Source: Luidia sarsii
Taxonomy: Eukaryota; Echinodermata; Asteroidea; Paxillosida; Luidiidae
NCBI GenBank assembly: GCA_949987565.1
Contig: OX465102.1
Location: forward strand, 24,404,760-24,468,759
Reading direction: 5' to 3'
DNA length: 64,000 nucleotides
Shown here: positions 58,004 to 64,000 of the stretch, piece after piece
Layout: the number at the start of each line of letters is the position of its first letter
How positions within the stretch are numbered: the stretch's first letter is position 1
The notes under the pieces: generated by a model
Databases searched by the model: none
What the model was told of the DNA's origin: nothing
What the model saw: only the letters and a program-made list of their open reading frames with translations
Made by a program: the position numbers and the translations under genes

Positions 58004-58079
58004 TGACTGGACCGGGACTTGAACCCGAGACCTCTGGAATTAACTTACCAGTGCTCTTCCATCTTAGTTATCCAGCCCT
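58004..58079 (-). ncRNA. tRNA-like sequence (SINE head or tRNA pseudogene)
   Basis: On the minus strand the 7-nt arms GGCTGGA and TCCAGTC can pair with one G-U, and GGGTTCAAGTCCC gives a T-arm and B box. AGAGCACTGG...CCAGA forms an anticodon-like arm, but its loop is about 10 nt instead of 7 and the D-stem pairs poorly. A functional tRNA is therefore unlikely; a tRNA-derived SINE or decayed tRNA gene fits better. Confidence 0.45.
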
Positions 58080-58508
58080 TCAATGGTGGGCTTTCCTAAT
58101 TTTGTCAGCTAGTCTTTGCTGCAATTCAACCGTTACACGTACCTGCCGTATATCTCAAGGGATCACAACCCCGCTTTCATTCAGATGCAAACAACCAATT
58201 GTTGTAAGCCTAGCTATGCCAGTTCGGTGATCACACAAAGTGGATGCAGCTCATACGGTTATTATATTGCGGTCATCGAAATGACCTTGAGTCTGGATTT
58301 GATGAGAGACCCTGCCAAGCCTGCTGTTCCCAAGAAGCTTGATGCCATCCGTGGAAGACTGGTTAATCCAAACCCCCCCCCCCCCCTCGGCTACAAGGGA
58401 TCAGATGCATGCCTCAGGATTAGATCTTCTAAGCTAGCCATACTTCCCAGCGAACCATACTTCCCGTCAACTTCAAGCACTGTCTATGCGTTCTTTGCCC
58501 AACTGCAG
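58080..58508. other. Sequence upstream of the first visible ABCE1 exon (intron or promoter side)
   Basis: It contains a C homopolymer near 58374-58386 and ends in a polypyrimidine stretch and an AG (ttctttgcccaactgcag, 58491-58508) that looks like a 3' splice site. An open plus-strand frame runs through it without a recognisable domain. A non-coding first exon of ABCE1 may lie further upstream but could not be identified. Confidence 0.45.
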
Positions 58509-58532
58509 GCGGAAAAGCCGAGACTAGCCGAG

Positions 58533-58644
58533 ATGTCTAACCAGGAAGAAAAGCTGACTCGTATTGCTGTCGTCAGCAACGACAAGTGTAAGCCCAAGCG
58601 ATGCCGGCAGGAATGCAAGAGGTCGTGTCCTGTGGTCAGGATGG
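58533..58644 (+). CDS. ABCE1: ABCE1 (RLI1), coding exon 1: start and first Fe-S cysteines
   Basis: ABCE1 is the cytosolic ATPase that splits ribosomes after termination and recycles subunits; it is essential in eukaryotes and archaea. This exon encodes the N-terminus, [14 protein letters not shown], then [21 protein letters not shown]: the CxxxxCxxxCxxxCP half of the two-cluster ferredoxin-like 4Fe-4S domain that drives subunit splitting. The ATG at 58533 is chosen because homology begins at KLTRIA right after it, and an AG 3' splice site at 58507-58508 lies 24 bp upstream, leaving a short untranslated part of the exon. The donor is gtaaga at 58645; the exon ends one base into a Gly codon (phase 1). 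Six exons in the window join without frame conflict into 208 codons; the remaining two-thirds lie beyond the right edge. Confidence 0.95.
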
Positions 58645-58961
58645 GTAAGACTCCACTTTCACGCTACCCTCTTGCTTCAACCCCCCCCCCCCCCCCCCCC
58701 GCCCCAAAAAAATAATAAAAAAAAAAAATTAAAAAAATCTACAACGAGCAGATTTAAGTGAAAATAAGTGGCTTGAAGCTTCTCAATAAATGTCAAGGAC
58801 TTGACATTTAAATCCTAGCAGGACTTTCCACCGAGGGCAAATGACGAGCACACACAGATGTGGTTGGCAGAAGAAGGATTCTGGACACTATTTGACATTT
58901 CAATTCTAGCAGGACCTCTTTTTACAGGAAGACTCATTTTTGATGTGTTTTTTTTTTGCAG

Positions 58962-59047
58962 GCAAACTGTGCATAGAAGTGCTTCCAACTGATAAGATTG
59001 CCGTCATTTCAGAGACACTCTGCATCGGCTGCGGTATTTGCGTCAAA
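58962..59047 (+). CDS. ABCE1: ABCE1, coding exon 2: second half of Fe-S domain
   Basis: 86 nt after a long T-rich tract and gcag; donor gtaggt at 59048. Encodes [18 protein letters not shown] and CIGCGICVK, the CxxCxxC motif that with the following Cys completes the second 4Fe-4S cluster. The first two bases finish the Gly codon begun in the previous exon; the exon ends in phase 0. The sequence is strongly conserved relative to animal ABCE1 as I know it. Confidence 0.95.
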
Positions 59048-59050
59048 GTA

Positions 59051-59637
59051 GGTTTTTCTTTGAGATCACTTGCTACTAACCCACCCCTTCATCACCGCTA
59101 GCGGAGGATTTATCACAGGACTCTTGACAATCAATCGTGTGAAGGGAGGAACTGTTTATTGTACTACGTCCCATACTATAGATCGTTTGCACTGGCAGCT
59201 ATCTATGGGGCAGTTCTAAAATTCAGTGATAATGCAGGTACAAAGAGTGCACTCTTGCCTATCCAAGGGGAACAAAGAGTAGGCCCCAAAGATGGCCACC
59301 GGTGCAACCGATCTATATGCCACGCGATGCGCATGCGTGGAGACCCTTAAACATGACATTAAGAGAATGACACGTGCGCTGCTGGTACCCGCAGCTTTTT
59401 ACATCCCTGCAATATGTAGTCTACCGGCAACCTGCGAAGTAAGCATTCGCTTTTCAAGGGAGGCCTAGGAAATGTTACACTGTGCTGTGTGAAAGGTTGG
59501 GAAAGCGTTCACAATTCCCCCTCGGAAATTCTCTCTCAAGCTTTGCAAGTTTTTTTCAGCGTCATCTGACTTGGGCTTAATGCACTGACTGTCTGTCCCA
59601 CTTTGTAATGAGTTAATTGGTTGGTTTTTATGGATAG
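59051..59637 (+). other. ABCE1 intron between coding exons 2 and 3
   Basis: The intron runs from 59048 to 59637, GT-AG, with a weak polypyrimidine tract before gatag. No other gene or repeat array was seen. Confidence 0.85.
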
Positions 59638-59735
59638 AAATGTCCCTTTGAGGCCATCACCATCATCAACCTGCCCAGTAACTTGGCAAAGGATACCACG
59701 CATCGCTACAGTGCCAACTCCTTCAAGCTGCACAG
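59638..59735 (+). CDS. ABCE1: ABCE1, coding exon 3
   Basis: 98 nt, acceptor gatag at 59633-59637, donor gtattg at 59736. Encodes [19 protein letters not shown] followed by [14 protein letters not shown]. The KCP closes the second Fe-S cluster, and THRY...FKLHR leads into the first nucleotide-binding domain. It ends two bases into the Arg codon (phase 2). Confidence 0.95.
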
Positions 59736-60487
59736 GTATTGTTGTGTTGCAGGATCAGAAAGGCTTCGATCTTCATGCTTTCACTCTTTTCACATTGGAC
59801 TAAGTTCACTCTCACAATAGTGGCAACAATATACAGCATCTATTTATTACATTCAACGCAGCATCAAGCAATTGGTCTTCCACTCTAATCCTAATCCATA
59901 AACCTACTCTTCTCTCTTACTGGCTTAGCAAGAGTGGTCCCCACATTTATATTACTAGTCTAAGGAGTTGGGGGTGTGGTCTAAAGGAGTAGGTGACCTT
60001 TAATTATAATACAATACTTAAATGATGGAGGACAGAGTGCGTAGTCAACATGGTCAACAGGTTTCAATGCAGGAGGTCTGGTCACAAGGTTTCTAGGAAA
60101 GTGTGGTCAGTGGTCAGTTTGGAATGGGTCCAGGATAATTGAGTCGTGTAGTAGTGGGCTGAAGGTTACTAGGCGGGTCAAAATAGTTAGGGGTGACTAA
60201 TACACATTAGTATGGACACAACCAGGAACTGATGGCTCATTCAAAGCATTTTGAAGCAAGCACGGCACCGAAATAAGGCAATACAAGAACTGTTGCAAGC
60301 TGCTCAGTACTGATATCAACAATTAGGAAGGCCTGATGTTTTGATCTTAGCAGGACCTTTCTCAAAGGCAGAAAGATCCTGGCAGGCCCTTTGAGTTTTG
60401 AGACAGGTTCTGCTAGGATCGCAACGTCAGACCCTCCTGATTTTCGGTATTCATTCTTTGGTCATTTTAGTCAGTACCGGTAAGCAG
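59736..60487 (+). other. ABCE1 intron 3, first part
   Basis: Intronic sequence (intron spans 59736-61100). Words such as tagcaggacc (near 60346 and in complement near 60410) also occur near 58818 and 58906, suggesting remnants of a small inverted-repeat element. No gene is seen. Confidence 0.6.
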
Positions 60488-60655
60488 TTACCACTGGACT
60501 AATCGGTCACTTTTACTGGGCAGAGATTAACCATTCGCGCTTGGTTAAATTGAGCGAGAGGAAAGTTTACTGGGCTGTTTCCACTGAACATAAATGGGAA
60601 GATTAACCATCGTCTCGGTCACTTTGATCAAAATGAGTACAGTGAAAACGCGGCT
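60488..60655. mobile_element. Decayed relative of the TTA-flanked MITE
   Basis: Ends gtacagtgaaaacgcggct, similar to the right terminus of the MITE at 45617-46110. It shares internal themes (ggttaa, actgggctgtttccact, gaccgagacgatggt in complement). The left terminus is blurred. It lies within ABCE1 intron 3. Confidence 0.5.
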
Positions 60656-60810
60656 TAAAATCTTGGCCCAGTCAAATGTCTTCTTTGCTGTATTTTCAAT
60701 TTGTTTTAAAGTTCCCAGTCAGTATTTCATTCATGTGGTTGACTAGAATACACATTTTTATAGAATACGGGCATTTCACAATTTTCAGATCTATTTACTG
60801 TTTACTTGGA

Positions 60811-61016
60811 ACCCTCAACCCTTCACAATCCTCCACAATCCTCCAGTGTAAATTTAACAACTGTCCTCAATCCTCCACAATCCTCCAAGATCTCATTGTA
60901 GCATGCTTCCTCAATCCTCCACCACAATCCTCCAGTGTAAATTCAACAACCTTCCTCAATCCTCCACAATCCTCCAACTGGAAATTTTATACTTGCCTCA
61001 ATCCTCCACAAACCAA
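60811..61016 (+). repeat. Minisatellite of cctccacaatcctcca units
   Basis: Irregular tandem copies of aatcctccacaatcctcca, alternating with gtaaattcaacaaccttcc-like spacers. It lies near the 3' end of ABCE1 intron 3, about 85 bp before the acceptor, and is pyrimidine-rich on the sense strand. Confidence 0.8.
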
Positions 61017-61080
61017 TCCAACACAACCCAGAGGATTATGGAGGTATGAGGAAGGTCAAGGTTCAAATTGTAATGTATGA

Positions 61081-61785
<705 letters not shown>

Positions 61786-61923
61786 GGTTGGAGAGTTTTA
61801 TTGATGCCCCCTATCAGACTGTTAAATGGGACAAATAGTAAATACATGTAGATGTTACATGTACTTTACCAGTTGGCAGGATTGTCACCATGATATGTTT
61901 TGTTTTGTTTGTTCTGGGACTAG

Positions 61924-62061
61924 AATCCACCCGACTGGCAGTCCATCCTGCTTTATTTCCGCGGCTCAGAGCTGCAGAACTACTTCACCAAGATCCTGGA
62001 GGACAACCTAAAGGCCATCATCAAGCCCCAGTATGTGGACCAGATCCCAAGGGCTGTCAAG
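61924..62061 (+). CDS. ABCE1: ABCE1, coding exon 5
   Basis: 138 nt, 46 codons in phase 0, acceptor actag at 61919-61923, donor gtactg at 62062. Encodes [20 protein letters not shown] then [20 protein letters not shown] and IPRAVK. This is the stretch between Walker A and the signature motif of NBD1, nearly invariant across eukaryotic ABCE1. Confidence 0.95.
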
Positions 62062-62097
62062 GTACTGAGAGGCTGGGTGTGCACAGGAGCTGAATGG

Positions 62098-62745
62098 AAA
62101 TTACTGTGGCTATGGATGTGGCTATTGGCTTTGTCTTTAGCTGTGGCTATGGCTGTGGCTTTTGCTCTGAATATGACCGTGGCTATTGTTCTAAATATGA
62201 CAGTGGCTGTGGCTGTGAGCCTGTGGCTATTGTTCTACATACCCTGTATGACAGTGGCTATAGCTGTGAGCCTGTGGGTTTTGCACTAAATATGACAGTG
62301 GCTGTGAGCTTGTGGCTATTGCTCTAAATTTGACAGTTGCTGTGACTATGGCCGTGAGCCTGTGGCTATTACTCTAAATATGACAGTGGCTATGGCTATG
62401 GCTGTGGCTATTGCTCTGAATATGACTGGCTGTGGGTTTTGTTCTGAATATGACTTGCTGTAGCTGTTGCTATGGCTGTGGGTATTGGTCTGGATATGAC
62501 AGTGGCTGTGGCTATTGCTCTGAATATGACTGGCTGTGGGTTTTGTTCTGAATATGACTTGCTGTAGCTGTTGCTATGGCTGTGGGTATTGGTCTGGATA
62601 TGACAGTGGCTGTGGCTTTGGCTTTGATTGTGGCTGTTGCACTCTGAATATGTGGGTACGGCAGTGGCTATTACCTTGAATAATTATGATTGGCTGTGGC
62701 TATTGCTCTAGACATGACAGTGGCTATGGCTGTCAGTCTGACTGA
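62098..62745 (+). repeat. GGCTGTGGCTATTG minisatellite in ABCE1 intron 5
   Basis: Degenerate tandem words gctgtggctat, ttgctctgaatatga and cagtggctg over about 650 bp. A longer unit of about 106 bp is duplicated (62411-62510 and 62517-62616). Frames rich in Val, Ala, Leu and Trp are repeat artefacts. Confidence 0.85.
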
Positions 62746-63290
62746 CCTCACTGGGCTGTGTGTAGAATCATCTGTAGCCATTGCAGATGTAGATGAATCC
62801 CATCATCTGATGCTCTGAAACAAATGAAACCATGCATGGCTCTCCTATTAGATTTTTTCAAAAAATAGTCGCCATGCCACCTTTGAGATACTTCATCAAT
62901 CTCCAATCTTGACTTTACCTGCAACTTCAAAATACCTTAACCTTTTTGGGGAGTGCAGAAAATTTTAACATTAGATTCCCCCCCCCCCTTTTTTTTCTTC
63001 AAAGGGTCCTGTATGGATCAAAATGTCTGGCCCTTGACATTTTTTAGGTCTGCATTTTGGTCATTTAAGTCTGCCAGCAATTTGCAGCAACATTACATTT
63101 CTAAGTCAACTTCTGTGACATTTACGAGTTTTTATGAGGCAGTGCGAGGGGATTTGGCTTCGTCGGATAAGGCGTGATGAGTTTGCCTTTCCGGTATGTC
63201 TGTGGTATGCCTTGCCAGATGGACTGAGCCCTCAACTTGTTTGTTTGTCTCTCTGCCTGTCCGTCCCTCTGTCTGTCTGTCTGTCTGCAG
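62746..63290 (+). other. Rest of ABCE1 intron 5
   Basis: No gene. Contains a C/T homopolymer near 62980-62998 and a short (GTCT)n run (63269-63287) that serves as the polypyrimidine tract just before the acceptor gcag. Confidence 0.7.
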
Positions 63291-63360
63291 GGTACTGTTC
63301 AGTCCCTTCTTGACAGGAAAGATGAGACGAACACACAGGAAAACATCTGCGATCAGCTCG
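63291..63360 (+). CDS. ABCE1: ABCE1, coding exon 6 (last in window)
   Basis: 70 nt, acceptor ctgcag at 63285-63290, donor gtgagt at 63361. Encodes GTVQSLLDRKDETNTQENIC then DQL and the first base of the next codon. The corresponding segment of ABCE1 precedes the NBD1 signature motif. The gene continues beyond the right edge. Confidence 0.93.
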
Positions 63361-63767
63361 GTGAGTCAAAGCACTAACCCTAACCCCCTAGTACTGTTGG
63401 TCAAAGTCAAAGATTAGCATCCATACATTGTCTGATCCAACATATGCATGAAATAGCACACCTGTGAAAATTTCAGCTCAATCCGCCAACCGAGTCTCGA
63501 GAAAATTGTGAAAACCACTTCATTTGTTTTGCGAAAATGCAGCATTCAACGCCATACTGTTCTGAAAAATAGTTTAGATCTCGGTGAGACGTAAACTATT
63601 TCTTTTACTCATTTCTCCCAAAATACAACATTTTAGGCAGAAATATTTCAGTGAGAAGTTTCTACTATAACCATCTTCAAACTATAAGTTTCATGTAAAT
63701 CTGTGAACATTTCTGTTTTTCGATCTTACCAATGTTGTGTAGGGGCTTTAAGGTAGGTAGGCTAGCT
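63361..63767 (+). other. Start of the next ABCE1 intron
   Basis: No gene or clear repeat seen. It is interrupted at 63768 by a fold-back repeat. Confidence 0.6.
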
Positions 63768-64000
63768 ATTCATTGAGGGTTTGCCTTGCTCAAACATAAT
63801 ACGCACTCAGTGCTTTGCCCGATGCCTGATAAGAAAATTTTCAGGCAGTTCGGGCGGGATTCGGACCCGCGACTCCTGCTTTCTAGTGCAGACATCTTAA
63901 CCATTCGGGTTCAAAATGTCTGAAATATTTTCATCAGGCATCGGCAAAACACTGATCACACAGTGCTCATTTCGCTGAGCAGGGCATACCCTCATTGAAT
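63768..64000. mobile_element. Fold-back (MITE-like) repeat with tRNA-like core
   Basis: Inverted arms of about 65 bp: attcattgagggtttgcc...gatgcctga at 63768-63832 and the matching complement tcaggcatcgg...ccctcattgaat at 63934-64000. Between the arms is a tRNA-like segment on the minus strand (about 63843-63912), with GGTTAAGATG (D-arm/A-box-like), CTGCACTAGAAAGCAG (anticodon-like arm) and a perfect 5-bp T-arm GCGGGTCCGAATCCCGC. The window ends exactly at the outer end of the right arm, so flanking duplication cannot be checked. Confidence 0.6.
63843..63912 (-). ncRNA. tRNA-like segment (Leu/Ser-type, probably non-functional)
   Basis: T-arm perfect, anticodon-like stem of 4-5 bp with an AGA-like triplet in the loop, D-arm recognisable by TGGTTAAG. 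No 5' acceptor strand complementary to CCGAACT is present, so it is unlikely to be a working tRNA gene. It may be a SINE head captured in the fold-back element. Confidence 0.45.

Noticed and set aside
58004..58079. Functional tRNA gene
   Set aside because: The acceptor and T-arm pair well, but the anticodon loop is too long and the D-stem is poor; called tRNA-like only.
58003..58715. Plus-strand frame of 199 codons ahead of ABCE1
   Set aside because: Its N-terminal half has no recognisable domain and crosses a C homopolymer. Only the end, from 58533, matches ABCE1, in the reading frame of the first coding exon, and an AG splice site at 58508 separates the two.

Overview
The window is eukaryotic nuclear DNA, most likely from a marine invertebrate animal. 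The evidence is a split gene with GT-AG introns (ABCE1, the ribosome-recycling ATPase, forward strand, 58.5-63.4 kb), a DIRS-type tyrosine-recombinase retrotransposon, CR1/L2-like LINE debris, an LTR (Ty3/Gypsy-type) remnant, several MITEs and many ACATGT microsatellites. Echinoderm, lancelet, hemichordate or mollusc would all fit; the sequence does not let me choose.

Layout. (1) 1-32222 and 37020-44475 are one satellite array, about 200 copies of a 197-bp monomer with higher-order structure: a ~4.03-kb block carrying a marker 94-bp truncated monomer, and a 22-monomer, 4.34-kb block present three times with a 2.2-kb spacer block present twice, so that a 6.5-kb stretch recurs 10.85 kb downstream. 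The short open frames in the array are chance products of monomers lacking stops. (2) 32223-37022 is a nearly intact DIRS-like element inserted in the array, transcribed on the minus strand: Gag, RT/RNase H plus downstream domain (broken by one frameshift) and tyrosine recombinase. It has inverted terminal repeats and an internal complementary region that is the exact complement of the joined element ends. (3) 44476-53140 is a nest of transposons: a CR1/L2-like LINE interrupted by a 3.58-kb LTR element (TTAG target duplication), itself hit by a 494-bp MITE (TTA duplication). The LTR element encodes, next to an integrase C-terminus, a LIN28-like cold-shock domain plus CCHC knuckle. A second copy of part of its interior lies between 112-bp perfect direct repeats. 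A TA-flanked MITE with a 40-bp perfect palindrome, a second LINE 3' end and a solo LTR follow. (4) 53141-58500 is gene-poor DNA with a putative 2.25-kb non-autonomous element, a Mutator-like MITE with 9-bp target duplication, purine microsatellites and a tRNA-like sequence. (5) 58509-63360 holds six consecutive exons of ABCE1 covering the N-terminal 4Fe-4S domain and the start of the first ATPase domain, with phases that join perfectly. Its introns hold minisatellites. The window ends in a fold-back repeat with a tRNA-like core.

How the parts work together: the only conserved host gene seen is ABCE1. The rest is satellite and transposons at different ages. The DIRS element (near-identical ITRs) and the higher-order satellite blocks look recent; the LINE, LTR element and MITEs form an older nested series whose order can be read from target duplications.
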